Source of the DNA: Dysidea avara
Taxonomy: Eukaryota; Porifera; Demospongiae; Dictyoceratida; Dysideidae
Reading direction: 5' to 3'
Assembly: GCF_963678975.1 (NCBI RefSeq)
Contig: NC_089280.1
Span: 20,784,368-20,848,367, forward strand
Length of the DNA: 64,000 bases
How positions within the stretch are numbered: the stretch's first letter is position 1; each line of letters starts with the position of its first letter. Under the pieces are notes generated by a model. It was not told the DNA's origin and ran no database searches. It saw only the letters and a list, made by a program, of their open reading frames with translations. Of this stretch, positions 43,660 to 55,339 are shown one piece after another. The translations under genes and the position numbers were made by a program.

Positions 43660-44485
43660 ATCTTACTGCATGGGCTTGGGTCTTCATCATTCAATGAACA
43701 AAAAAAACCTTGCATCAGGTCTGTTTGCTTGGAACCTAAATGTAAAATTGTTACCAACTACTGTTGGGTTGCACGTTGGACAATAGATAGACAACGGACA
43801 ACCTGTTCAGGTAGAGAGGTAACACTTTAAGACTCAGTGTATCTGAAGCTACGTACCTTGCCCTGTCAGATCTATGTTACTGCGTACGGTTGTTTTAACT
43901 CCAGGAAAGCCTACAACAGATGCCTCAATTTCTATTGTGTTCCTTCCTGATTGCTCCACTAAGCACTTTACCACTAAAGCCTAATATTAATGGATAATTC
44001 TGAGTAAACGTACACACTTGAGGAACTCACATGCTTCCCATGGTCCCCCATTAACTCTACACAGATATGTAACTGTCATGTTAGCACTGAATGTTAGTCG
44101 TACATCACAGGTGTTGACTACTTCTCCACTAGCTATTACATGTGGTGGTGGGGGAGATGGTGGTCGAGTGGGGGGTTGTGGCACGACCATGAATGGACCA
44201 AGTGTCAGGGTTTCTTTCATTGTAGGATGAGTGTTTGTCCTGCACATCAGTTGTATTGATTGCATGCCAGTGTTAACATCTTGAAATGCATATCCCGACA
44301 TACCTGCAGGTTTTTGCAATTAATATATTTAAAAAAAATAATAGTTAGCCATTCTTACATGGTGCAGGGCGCATTCTGCTAAGTTAGCATGTACATGTAG
44401 CTGCTTTAGTAGTGTTGAAGAAGACCTGCACATCATTTCCAGCTATTTGATACCAGCCAGTCATGGCAAAGAGCATTTCTGGAGA
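43660..44485 (-). pseudogene. Ig-like exons of the older paralogous set, middle part
   Basis: Closely parallel to 51779-52595. The exon at about 44372-44485 reads YQIAGNDVQVFFNTTKAATC then TGC-TAA, a premature stop where the sister has TGC-AAA. The exon 44031-44303 is open (SGYAFQDVNTGMQSIQ...HVIASGEVVNTCDVRL...GGPWEAC). The next exon (about 43860-43985) lacks 2 bp (GATTGCTCC against GATTGCAGTCC). The exon about 43667-43812 has one extra T in its T-run, which puts a stop after RPDARFFLFIE. These lesions make the set non-functional. Confidence 0.8.
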
Positions 44486-44612
44486 AAAAAACATGCAAAA
44501 CAGTTCAAGCTACATACTATGATGATAAAATAATAGACTTCAAAACACAGGCTTCTATGGCATTTAGTAACTGGAAGGCCCTATGTAGTGGCATCTGAGC
44601 AAAGCAAGGGCT

Positions 44613-44665
44613 TTACTATAAGCAAGAGTTCACTTACAATAACTATTATGAACTCTTGCTATAAG
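44613..44665. repeat. Hairpin TATAAGCAAGAGTTCA
   Basis: TATAAGCAAGAGTTCA at about 44617-44632 pairs with TGAACTCTTGCTATA at about 44649-44663 across a short loop. No further context. Confidence 0.55.
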
Positions 44666-45253
44666 GCCTGAGGGTTTCTAACTTCTGTAGTACCCTGAAA
44701 TATAGTTAATTTTGACTACAGCTCATTGTTGTAACTTCACAACTGCTTGTGACATGAGAAATGTAATGTTAATTACAGTAGTAGAAACAAGCTTCCTATA
44801 TAGGCACATACTATCCAACTAAATGCCCATGAATTTCTAATGTTGCAGGTGCATAATTGTCATGTTTTGTAATTGCCCCACAGACAAGGATCTTCTATTG
44901 AGATTAGAACAAGGTAACTACAGAGTTTAGATCCCTATAGCCAATGAAAGTTAAGTGTTTGATCATTCTGTGGTCTTGTACACCTATAGTTTGTTTATTG
45001 GATGTTAAGGCGGCGAAAAACCACTATGAACATAGAAACTGAAAAATCATCATCAATCCTTTACACTATAAAGACTAATTGGCAGTAACAATTTGTGCAT
45101 TTGCTAGTCCATCAGGAATAAGGGTATGGAAGATACATTTCAATTGCTATCCTTTGGCTAAAGCCAGTAACTAAGTAAATAAAAGGAGTCATAATCTTTG
45201 TCAGTATGCCTCCACCGACTGGAGACATAAATTTATTATTACTGTAAAGGTAA

Positions 45254-47371
45254 TCTAAACCAAAACAGCCAAGCTGTAAAAACAGAGTGCGGCCCTCAAA
45301 AAGGCCAGGATGAAAAAAGATGTGAAATCCAAGGTGGTGGCCAAGAAATCGCTGTGATGGTAGGTTAATGGCAAAAATTTTAATTACAACAATTCAGGTG
45401 AATTTGCATTGCCTCCTCCACTAGGATTCGGCACCAAATTCACCTGAATTGTCGTAATTAAATATTTTTCCACCACAGCCATTTCTTGTCCGCCACCTTG
45501 GATTTCACATCTTTTTTCATCCCTAGCCTTTTTTAGGGCCGCACTCTTTTTTTACAGCTTGGCTGTTTTGGTTTAGATATCACTTCTTTTTGTATTGCAA
45601 GCCACAAAGCCGGCCATAAACTGGCTTTGGTGCTTCCTTTTAACTTGTCTTTTTTTTCTTTTCTGTAGGAATTGTGGAACAAAGGAAGAAATGTTGTGTA
45701 CAGCTTTTGGTCTGATTAAAAATATTTCTATATTTAACAATGCATGATAATCACATACTGTAGGTAATAAGGTGACTTCTTATCAGGGCCGCCTACAGGG
45801 GGGGCAACTGGGGCATTTTTCCCGGGCCCCAGCCTGAAAGGGGCCCCAAGTGGCCCCACGAAGGGCCCCTTGACTACCTGTTTAAAAGATCGATATACTC
45901 TAATAGAGCAGTCAAACATAAATACTCTAATAGAGCAGTCACAGTATTCTTCAGAGGAGCAGTGTAGCAAGCTTATAGATAAGGAGATATGGTTGTGAGG
46001 GGTAGCTATTGTCATTGTCAGCAGGTCATGACTTTTTTTTTTGGTCTTAGACTTACAGCTTGGGTGAAGTTGTGATTCAGAATGGAAACATCCTTGTCTC
46101 TGGGGCCCCACTTTAATTCTTTGCCCTGGGCCCCTTAATTTCTCTGGGCGGCCCTGCTTCTTATACATAACTGTACTGTAGCTGAAACTCTCATTGTTTG
46201 TAGCTGAGCTCTTTTCAGAGTGACTTGTTTCTAGTCTACATGATGATTTGTTTTCTACACATATTTCTACAGGGTGATTTGTTTGTAGCTAATCCCTATA
46301 GGGTAACTTGTATCTAGGTGATATCTTTACAGGTTTGCAGCTGAATTCTCTACATGGTGATTTCTTTGTAGCTGAACTCTCTACAAGGTGACTTCTTGAC
46401 TTTCTTCTAGTTGAACTCTCTACAAGGTGATCTTTTCGTAGCTGAATTCTCTACAGGGTGACTTGCTTGTAGCTGAATTATCTATAAGATTAACTGTTTG
46501 TAGCTGAGCTCCCTACAGAATAACTTGCAATGTAATATAATTCTATAATGGATTAAGTTATAAACGTAGCTGAATGCTCTATTAGGGTGACTGTTCTATT
46601 AGAGTATCTCGATCTCGCATTTGCTACACGTAGCTAGTTGGCTTTCGAATCATAACTCAGTGGTTTGTAATCCGATTCTTCTGTACTACTGCAAGGACTT
46701 TCTATGATGATTATTCCAGCTACACACAGATTTTCAGCTCATTACTCTAAGCGCTTTGCCTGGTAGGCGTAAAAACTAATAGTTTTTTTAAATTAATAAA
46801 AATCGATTGCGTAATTATGACACAGGTTGGGTTTTGTGTCATATCTCGATGGCCTTTATCTTGATTCTTTTCAAACCACAAAAAGCACTCCTGCTATGAC
46901 TACTCCATCTACATAGCAATTTTCAGCTCATTCCTTCAAAGGGTTTACCCTGTAGGCGTGACAGACCTTCGACCTTTCTTTACGCGAATAATCGGTTATA
47001 ACTACGCGAATATTCATCAGATTCCTACCAATGTTGGTACTGAGATCCGCCATAATGAGCCCTTTAAGTGTGCCAAATTTCAGTCCGATTGGAGTACGAA
47101 TTCGTGTTTTATGGCGGATTTTGCAAAATGTGCGAAAAGAAGTAGAAGAAAAAACTAAGAAAAAAATTCCAAATTTTGGCCGCTCGTATCTCGGAAATGG
47201 CTGGAGCGATTTTCTTTAAATTTGGAATGTAGACTCCCCTACCACGCGGGCACTTGTGCAGAAAATTTGGTTTCAATCGGATAAGGGATCACGGAGCTAC
47301 AAAGGTGTGAAAATCTCACGGTGTGGTGCGCCGGCTTCTTGGGCCGTACGACACACTGCCGTGTGTCTTGA
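45254..47371 (+). mobile_element. Helitron-like element D, complete short copy
   Basis: Starts TCTAAACCAAAACAGCC at 45254 and ends with hairpin ACGACACACTGCCGTGTGTC then TTGA at 47371. Flanks ...AAGGTAA and TCTTTAG... give insertion at A|T. The foldback is 45254-45577, the minisatellite only about ten units (46185-46515) and the tail 46520-47371. A 373-bp hAT-like MITE sits at the foldback-minisatellite junction. The paralogous region near 52960-52985 lacks the element. Confidence 0.8.
45784..46156. mobile_element. hAT-like MITE, 8-bp target duplication
   Basis: Begins CAGGGCCGCC and ends GGCGGCCCTG. CTTCTTAT is duplicated at 45776-45783 and 46157-46164. The terminus and 8-bp duplication fit hAT. 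The interior contains CAGTATTCTTCAGAGGAGCA, two TACTCTAATAGAGCAGTCA words and GGGGCCCC motifs. A decayed relative is at 59800-60080. Confidence 0.85.
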
Positions 47372-47510
47372 TCTTTAGTTAAATGTTTAGTCAACACAGA
47401 GTGGTCAATGTAAACAACATGATTAGCCAAAGCAACTAGATACAAGTCTTAGAAGTGACATACATTGCACGCAGCCATAGATTTACTAGCTTGATTACCT
47501 AGCTGTTTAA

Positions 47511-47993
47511 ATTAACAGGCCGTATGGTAATGACATTGGTTGATCCACGAGGAGTAAACTGCACTTCAATAGTATGTTTTCCTGGTTTTAGCTTAGAGAA
47601 TGAATCACCAGATTTACCTTTATAGTTAGAAATAAAACAAATGACACTCCATCATATCAATTTAATGACCTTTCATCTTCGAGCCCGTTTGTCATCAACC
47701 ATGCATCCGCTAAACGAACCTCAACCAGTACAGTGGACAATGTAATAGTTGCTGTGTCTCCACTTGTAGTAACAGTTGCTGTAGCAGTTACCTCTGTAAG
47801 CATTGTCAATTTAAAATATATTAACATACAGTGATGTATTTACCAGTCGGAGTTGGAGAAGGTGTACGTCTCACTCGAAAACAGATTGGATTTCTAAATG
47901 AGATTATTTGTGAATTACGTAGTTGGAGTAAATCACACTCTAATGCAATATTGTCCAACTGACAAATCATGATACACAAATCCAGAATAACCT
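47511..47993 (-). pseudogene. Ig-like exons of the older paralogous set, proximal part
   Basis: Parallel to 53095-53579. B (47849-47993): YSGFVYHDLSVGQYCIRV then TGA where the sister has CGA, plus a later length change. A (47690-47805): VTATATVTTSGDTATITLS, then a 2-bp insertion shifts frame, and the donor after the last cysteine has become GATGAAAGG (sister AATGTAAGG), so the splice site is gone. B (47510-47622): GKSGDSFSKLKPGKHTIEVQ, open. This set is clearly dead. Confidence 0.8.
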
Positions 47994-48614
47994 ACAAATT
48001 TTCATCAAACAAGGGAAGCATAATTATGATCATTGTGTGTTGCACATATGTGCAGTATGCTAATTAAAACTTTATGTATTGTGTTGCAATTTACTTACAT
48101 CGGTTATAGTGGAGGTACTTGAAATGCAAAGTAGTAAACAGATTGAATTGTCCATGTGGTTACTTCAGAACTTATGATCCTCCATGCAAACTAGTTTACT
48201 AGCATAGTTTACTAGTGAACATTGTATCACAATGATCTATTCTAAAGTGGTGGTGGCTCTGTGGCACTTAATATGCCACACATGGTAATAATACAGCATG
48301 CAGACACAGGAAAAGTTTGCAGACCAATGCAAAGCAAATGCTTGAAAAATCATATTGTAGTATAATGCATCTAATTAGTTCTTATAGCCAATTGTGGCTC
48401 AAACATTGATATAATTTATTAGTTTGCTTAGGCACTGGTGCTGAACAAATTCTCTAAAATATTAAGGCAATTTTGAAAAAGGCTATATGCTACAGACTCT
48501 TTTCTATAACCTAACTTGTTTTCAGCGAAAAAGCAAGAATGCATATTTGGTGGCAGGTGTAGTTATAGTAGCCATCCAAGAAAGCTGTCTAGATTCTAGA
48601 CAATTTTGTGCATC

Positions 48615-48935
48615 TTTCCCAGCAGTCCAGTACCTTTAAGTTTTCAGCAATGTGAAAGATTTAGTATTGTCTTTATGATGAGCTAGTTCAAAGTAGTCTC
48701 ACCAGCCAGCCTGTATTCTTTTCTTTTGTCATTTGGTTGGAAAAAAAGATTACCAAATGACAAAAGAAGAATTACAGGCTGGCTGGCGAGAATAAGTTTA
48801 AAGATGCAAGGGTAGGTTGTTCAGTAAATGAATTGAGCAATCTACCCTTGCATCTTTAAACTAGCTTATCATAAAGACAATACTAATTATAAATCTCTTA
48901 CATTGGTTGAACTTTAAAAGGTGCTGGGAATCATG
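48615..48935. repeat. Nested palindrome that can form a three-way junction
   Basis: An outer inverted repeat (TTAGTATTGTCTTTATGATG at 48661 against its complement ending 48886, extending weakly to about 48615/48935) encloses two independent hairpins: CCAGCCAGCCTGTA...CATTTGG with complement (48702-48790), and TTTAAAGATGCAAGGGTAGG with complement (48797-48860). Possibly a MITE that received, or is composed of, other foldbacks. No protein. Confidence 0.65.
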
Positions 48936-49619
48936 TATAAAACTTAATTATGTGTGGGTTGAAAACAAAATAGCCATCAAGTAGCCCCAGCATATTACAT
49001 TAATGGTATGTCATTCACTTGAATGTGGAGTTAGTTTTCCTATTTTAATTGGGCATTCAATAATTATGTACAAACTTGTTAAATGAATTGTAGTGTAAGT
49101 TATCTTTTACACGTATGTAATTTGCAATGAGTAGTCTTCTCTATGTTAACAGTCATCTCCAAACTGCACTGTGTGCATGAGCTACACACTGTAGCTTAAG
49201 ACAAAAATTGTGTATTACATAGTCCAAATGCCTGTTAACGCATTGACCACAGCAGCAGTTGTGAACATGCATCTTAAACATTGGTATTAACTGCCATAAC
49301 TGGTCTAAGACGACTACTCAAATTGCACACATGTGAAATTACAGTGCCATTTGCTAATTCATTTGACAAGCCTGTACATATTGAATGCAAAATAGAAAAT
49401 AGAAAGACTGGCTATGTATGTAAGTGTATTTCACTCCATATTCAAGTGTATGATATACCGTGAATGTACTATACTGGGGCTACCTGATGGCCATTTCATT
49501 ATCAGCCCACACATAACTAGGTTTGGTGGGCACCCCTTCTAATATTGATAAGTATACACCACAAAGAACTTGTATACCAAAAATGGTGCTTTTATCCACT
49601 CTGTAAGCTACCCTACTAT

Positions 49620-49700
49620 ACTGCCTCATCATCGTCAGGGAAAACTGAGGCTGGCTTTTGGGTGAAGTTATTTCATGGGCCACACCTACTCCTTTGTGGT
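49620..49700. repeat. Dispersed segment shared with 39240-39355
   Basis: CATCATCGTCAGGGAAAA, GTGGGCC or ATGGGCC, CACACCTACTC and TGTGGTCCCTACTATAC occur in the same order at both places, each 70-100 bp before a copy of the TSPLQLTDLPEG exon block. It is probably part of the duplicated Ig locus or a repeat spread with it. Confidence 0.5.
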
Positions 49701-49796
49701 CCCTACTATACGATACCCCCAAATCTACATAATAATATTATACTGCAGGGCAAAATTAATATCATGTAGCTTGGCCAGTTAAACCATAAAAATTAT

Positions 49797-49985
49797 TCTC
49801 TTTTTCACAGCTATAGGTTGGTATGATGACTACCTTGTTCTCTCTTTTGGTAGATCTTCCTAATGTAGTGTAGAAATTTTATACCTACAATATGGGCAAA
49901 GTTTTTATCATCAAATACAGCTTTTGTTCCGTACTTATGATCACGGATGTGAAGTGTAAGTTTTTAGTTACTGTATATATCAGGA
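49797..49985 (-). pseudogene. Decayed Ig-like exon pair
   Basis: Remnants of the TSPLQLTDLPEG exon (about 49805-49870) and of its A exon (about 49905-49970) with large deletions. The A exon is reduced to a few matching words (ATCACGGATGTGAAGTGTAAG). Downstream flank matches 37960-38268. Confidence 0.5.
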
Positions 49986-50046
49986 GTGCATCAAATCCTA
50001 TGGACAAGACTTGTCCATAGGATTCAATGCGCTCCTGTATATATAC
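49973..50046. repeat. Near-perfect 74-bp palindrome
   Basis: GTATATAT-CAGGAG-GCATC and AATCCTATGGACAAG are followed at once by their complements. The arms are about 36 bp with very few mismatches and almost no loop. It lies at the edge of a decayed Ig-like exon. Confidence 0.75.
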
Positions 50047-50214
50047 ATGTACCACTGTCCACTGACAACCACTTCATCTTCATAGATATACTGTAAACCT
50101 GACATTGTCCTGCGTATCGGGATTCACGTATTAGTATAATATCTCTTTTTGGACTGAGGTGGCTGACTTTGTTGCCTCCATGACTTGATACAGCAAAACA
50201 GCCCCTAATTGTAT

Positions 50215-51290
50215 TATAGCTTTAAGGGGGCATGCTACTAATTCCTATGGCTTCACATGCAAAATCTTGAGTTTCATTGATCTGTGCTTGCTTTCCATCC
50301 CCTTTCGCATCAGATGTGTTTGTGGTAATTGAAAATCACCATCTCCAGCTGGAAGTACTGACTTTAAGGCTCGGTTCAGTATTTTAGACCTAAAGAATGA
50401 GAGTCTACAAATTTTGGATCTAGTCTCACAGTTTTAGTTCAATGCTTCCTAAACTTTGTCATCTGCTACCCAAGTATGTTTGTAACAAAAGTATGGAAGT
50501 AATTTTTTGAAGCACTTTATCAAATGAGCTATTGAATTCTCTAAATTTTCTTTGAAAAACAGTAATTTCCTCTTCTGAAGCCATAGTAGCCATTCCTTAA
50601 AATATGTTTCCATACTTTTAAAGATAATGTTATTACAAGGTACTGCAAGAATTTTTGGAGAGTTCACAATTAGCTGTAGGAGGAGAATCGATTTTAGTAC
50701 TAAAATTACAGTGTTTTGTAACCAGGCCATGATTTGTACATACTTCAGAGGATTTCACTCAGATTTGCACTAAACAGAAGTTCAATGTCTCAACTACAAT
50801 ATGTGCTATTCAACAGGTAGAGAACAGTATCTGTGTTGGTTTTACAGCTTCACATAAACACATAATTTTATTCACAGAAGCCATAGGACATAGTTGCTTG
50901 CCCCCTTAATTAACATAAAATACTTGAGAAGTTACGTACACTGTAGCCAAGACAGCTGCATGCAGTGATGATAATGTAATTATATTGACATTGCACTGAT
51001 TTTTTTTGCTTTTTCCAGCTGAATTTTTGCAGTGGCAATTGTTTGCCTTGGCCTTTCTATTAGATTTTATATAAACAGGTTGCATTGAGTCCTATTGTTC
51101 ATGTGCTCCTGCTTTAGCTTTCTATGGGTTTTTTATCTACGAGTGATGTTGAAAAAGATGCATAAAATTTTCCAGTGCTCAAATGTAATCAACATTTCTT
51201 TTAAAATTAACATAATATTATTGCATCTACTAGTATGCTGGAAAACAAAATAAGGCTACCAGTTATACTGTAAAAGTAATTGACTCTTTT
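50215..51290. other. No gene seen
   Basis: Non-coding by inspection. Open frames at 50449-50730 and 51207-51398 show no domain. Probably intergenic or intron between the two Ig-like sets. Confidence 0.4.
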
Positions 51291-51294
51291 ACAC

Positions 51295-54200
51295 CCTGCG
51301 CAGTTCCTCCACAGGTTGGTGTGATGACTATTTTGTTCTCTCCTTCTGGTAGGTCTGTCAACTGCAGTGGAGAAGTGCCTACAATAGTGAATTGACATTC
51401 CCCAACTGGCTTTAATTTATGTTGTGGTACTTACAATCACCGATTGGTCTTCTATTCAGTCTACAAGTGAATGTTGCCTCTGGGTCATCAGATGTGAAGT
51501 GTAAGTTAGCTGCTGTACCACTGACAGCTACCCCATCACCACATGTGAGAACCTGACATTGTCCACTTTCTGGAATGTGTTGTACGTAGATTACCTATGC
51601 ACACTGACTATGACTCACTGTATTTTGATCGGAAAGTAATCATTTTAGTGATGTTATCATCCCCTTCCTCAACTGTTACTGTAAACTTTTGTTGTCCTCT
51701 TCTCCTCATAATGGTGTATGATATTTCATCACCTGTAGCATGCCTGGATCACATTATCATCACACCACTATATCTTACTGCATGGGCTTGGGTCTTCATC
51801 ATTCAGTGAACAAAAAAACCTTGCACCAGGTCTGTTTGCTTGGAACCTAAATGTAAAATTGCTACCAACTACTGTTGGGTTGCATATTGGACAAGAGATA
51901 GACAATGGACAACCTGTTCAGGTAGAGAGGTAACACTTTAAGACTCAGTGTATCTGAAGCTATGTACCTTGCCCTGTCAGATCTATGTTACTGCGTACGG
52001 TTGTTTTAACTCCAGGAAAGCCTACAACAGATGCCTCAATTTCTATTGTGTTCCTTCCTGATTGCAGTCCACTAAACACTTTACCACTAAAACCTAATAT
52101 TTATGGATAATTCTGATTAAACGTGCACACTTGAGGAACTCACATGCTTCCCATGGTCCCCCATTAACTCTACAGAGATATGTAACTGTCACGTTAGCAC
52201 TGAATGTTAGTCGTATATCACAGGTGTTGACTACTTCTCCACTAGCTATTACATGTGGTGGTGGGGGAGATGGTGGTCGAGTGGGGGGTTGTGGCATGAC
52301 CATGAATGGACCAAGTGTCAGGGTTTCTTTCATTCTAGGACGAGTGTTTGTCCTGCACATCACTTGTATTGATCGCATGCCAGCCGTAACATCTTGAAAT
52401 ACATGTCCTGACATACCTGCAAAGTTTTCAATTATTATGTAAAAGTAATATGTAGCTGACCGCTCTCACATGGTACAGGACGCATTCTGCCAAGTTTGCA
52501 TGTGCAAGTAGCTGGTTTAGTAGTATTGAAGAACACCTGCACATCATTTCCAGCTATTTGATACTGGCCAGTAATGACAAAGGGTGTTTCTACAACTAAT
52601 ACAAGACAAATCAAGCTACATATCATAACAATAAATTAGAACATAGTTATATGTTAAGTTTCTTGTAGACCTAACAACAGTATTTTTACTTGAAAACTAA
52701 TTTAAGGTGAACAGAAAACTGGAAAATTATCATCAAATAAACGCATCCCTTTATGCTGTCTGCACAAATTGTTGTCTTAACACAAAGTAAAGAATGTGAT
52801 AAAAGACTAATTTGGGAGTAAAATTTGTGAATTTGCTAGTCCCTCAGGGTCAAGGTTATGAAGGATACAGTTCAACTACTACCAGTTAAGTGAATAAGGG
52901 AGTCAGAATTTTTGTACTACTCCACCATCTGAAGAAATTTAGATCCAGATAGATGTTAAGGTGATGTGTTTAGTCAACACAGAGTAGTGGGCAAAAAGCA
53001 TGATTAGCCAAAGCAACTACATGCTGTACAGTAAATACAGGTCTGACAAGTTGCAGCCATAGATTTATAGTGTACTTGATATACAAAAAATTACCTGTTA
53101 TATTAAACATAACGGGAATAGTAATGACATTGGTTGATCCACGAGGAGTAAACTGCACTTCAATAGTATGCTTTCCTGGTTTTAACTTTGATAATGTGTC
53201 ACCTGATTTACCTTTATAGTTAGGAATAAATCAAATGACACTCCATCATATTAATTTAATGACCTTACATTTTCGAGCTCGTCTGTCATCAACCATACAT
53301 CTAAACGAACCTCGACCAGTACTGGACAATGTAATAGTTGCTGTGTCTCCACTTGTAGTAATGGTTGCTGTAGCGGTTACCTCTGTAAGTGTTGTCAATT
53401 TAAACTATATTAATATACAGTGATGTATTTACCAATCGGAGTTGGAGAAGGTGTACGTCTCACTCGAAAACAGATTGGATTTCTAAATGGGATTACTTGT
53501 GAAGAATTAGTTGGAGTGAATCGCACTCTAATGCAGTATCGTCTAGGTGACAAATTATGGTACACAAATCCAGAATAACCTACAAATTTGGATCAAACAA
53601 GGGAAGGATAATTATGAACTTTGTAAGTAGTACATGCAGTATACTGATTAAAACTTTATGTATTGTGTTGCAATTTACTTACATCGTTCAAATACTTTAT
53701 CTATACTACACTCGAAATTTCCAGTTGCAGTAGAAGACAGTGTTACAGCAGCAGAATCTCCAGTAACAACCACAAAACCATCCAGTGTTAATGTTCCTGG
53801 TATTGCTACACACAAAGCACAAAATTGCATTAATATTCAGCTTTGACATAAATCATGTTTTCTTACTTGGACAGGCAACTGAAAATTGCAATGGTCTGAG
53901 GTCAAACTCATCATCTGATCCAGTTGGAGAACATTTAATTTTAAGAGTATGAGAGCCACAGTCCAAACTACGAAATGTATCACCAGATTTACCTGATTTT
54001 GTTCAATATAAATAAAATACAAAATAATAAATAACACTTACATCGCCTAAAGCGTCCATTGTCCAACATGCACCTGAACGTTGATGGAATATTAGTATTC
54101 AAAGTAATAGTAACATCCCTCCCATCTACAGTTACACTACTGTTGACTTCCTCTGTACACAAATGATTGTGTTATCATCCTTCATGTTATAACAAATCAT

Positions 54201-54665
54201 TCATACATACTTGTTACTGGGGTTGGTGTGGGAGTGGGGGGTGGGGTAGAAGAATCTACATCAAAGGTAAGCTTAAGTGACAGCGTCTGAGATACTCCTT
54301 TAGGCATGAATCGAACATCAACAACATGAGACCCAGGTGATACGCCAGTATACATTGTACCAGAGTGGCCTATAAGAAATAAATAATAGAGTACATCTAT
54401 TCATGGTTATAAACATGTGCATACAGCTCTGAAAAGTACCACCATCAAGGCTACACTGGAAAGTTCCTTCTGCAGTAGCATTTAGTGTAAGAGTAGCTTT
54501 GTCTCCACTAACAGTTACAACACCATTAGCAGTTATTGTTCCTAATACAACACCAATTAATACATTACATGGTACTGGAATATAGCTTACTCTGGCATGC
54601 AGCCATTGGCATTCCTCCACTGAACAGGAGAAGCCCTAAGATGTTGCTTATTAAGATCCCAAGAT
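51295..54665 (-). CDS. Multi-domain Ig-like repeat protein, intact set of 17 exons
   Basis: Exons on the minus strand, in order: possible leader ending 54591 (NILGLLLFSGGMPMAAC); then A/B pairs 54425-54541/54211-54369, 54042-54152/53867-53992, 53683-53805/53433-53579, 53269-53382/53095-53211; then 52470-52595, 52144-52416 (a B and an A fused in one exon through a proline-rich linker with PPTRPPSPPPP), 51968-52093, 51779-51913, 51619-51732, 51435-51527, 51295-51378. Typical A end: GTFQCSLDGGTFQSC; typical B: GxMYTGVSPGSHVVDVRFMP. Introns are nearly all phase 1 inside the second Cys codon. No stops or frameshifts were seen. Each pair makes one ~80-residue Ig-like fold with two cysteines. Extracellular adhesion or recognition is inferred. 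Gene ends are uncertain: 52626 offers another possible signal start (MICSLICLVLVV), so this could be two genes. Confidence 0.65.
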
Positions 54666-54669
54666 GAAT

Positions 54670-55330
54670 AGCCTGTGAGATTCATAGCAATAATATCTTA
54701 GACTGGCTTCTTATTTATAGTTTACCATTGCTCCTGAATCAAGTCAGTAGTTTGCTATTGTTTATCTTCTTGGTGTTTAGTACTTCAATATGGTAGCTTT
54801 CAGTGAGTAGCTACATATATATACCCAAAAAGCAACAGAGCAGGACAAAGGCCAAAGAACAAAGACATAGATTTATAAACATGTGTGTACTACTGTTAAA
54901 GTATGCACCACAAGCCACAGGTGGTTTACTGAATAAACTATCAAAGGAGTAGTAAACCACAGTGGTACATCATCACGCTTTAAATTACTTCTTGCCATAA
55001 CAACATTGCCTGGAAACTGATATGCATTTTTTCCAGTTTCAAATGTAGCCTTTTATGGACTGTCTAAGTTAACTGAGTCACACCATATACTTCCTGTTTA
55101 ATAATAACAATAATAATATCTCATGAAATACTATTATTAGTGATGTTTACATAACTCCAGTATTTGTGGTGACACTATTGCAGATCTGGAAACCATGACA
55201 TCACAAACCACATGACACAAAAGTTCTTCTTACAACTACTGGTGGTTACTATTATAGCTTTTTATTTTTATTTTTTTTTACTCTTGGTAATATTATGATT
55301 ATGATTAAGATTAAATACGGGTAAAGGCAC
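54670..55330. other. No gene seen
   Basis: AT-rich intron or spacer between the Ig-like exons and the LINE fragment. No repeat family recognised except short runs of AATAATAAT. Confidence 0.35.
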
Positions 55331-55339
55331 AGCCTGTAT

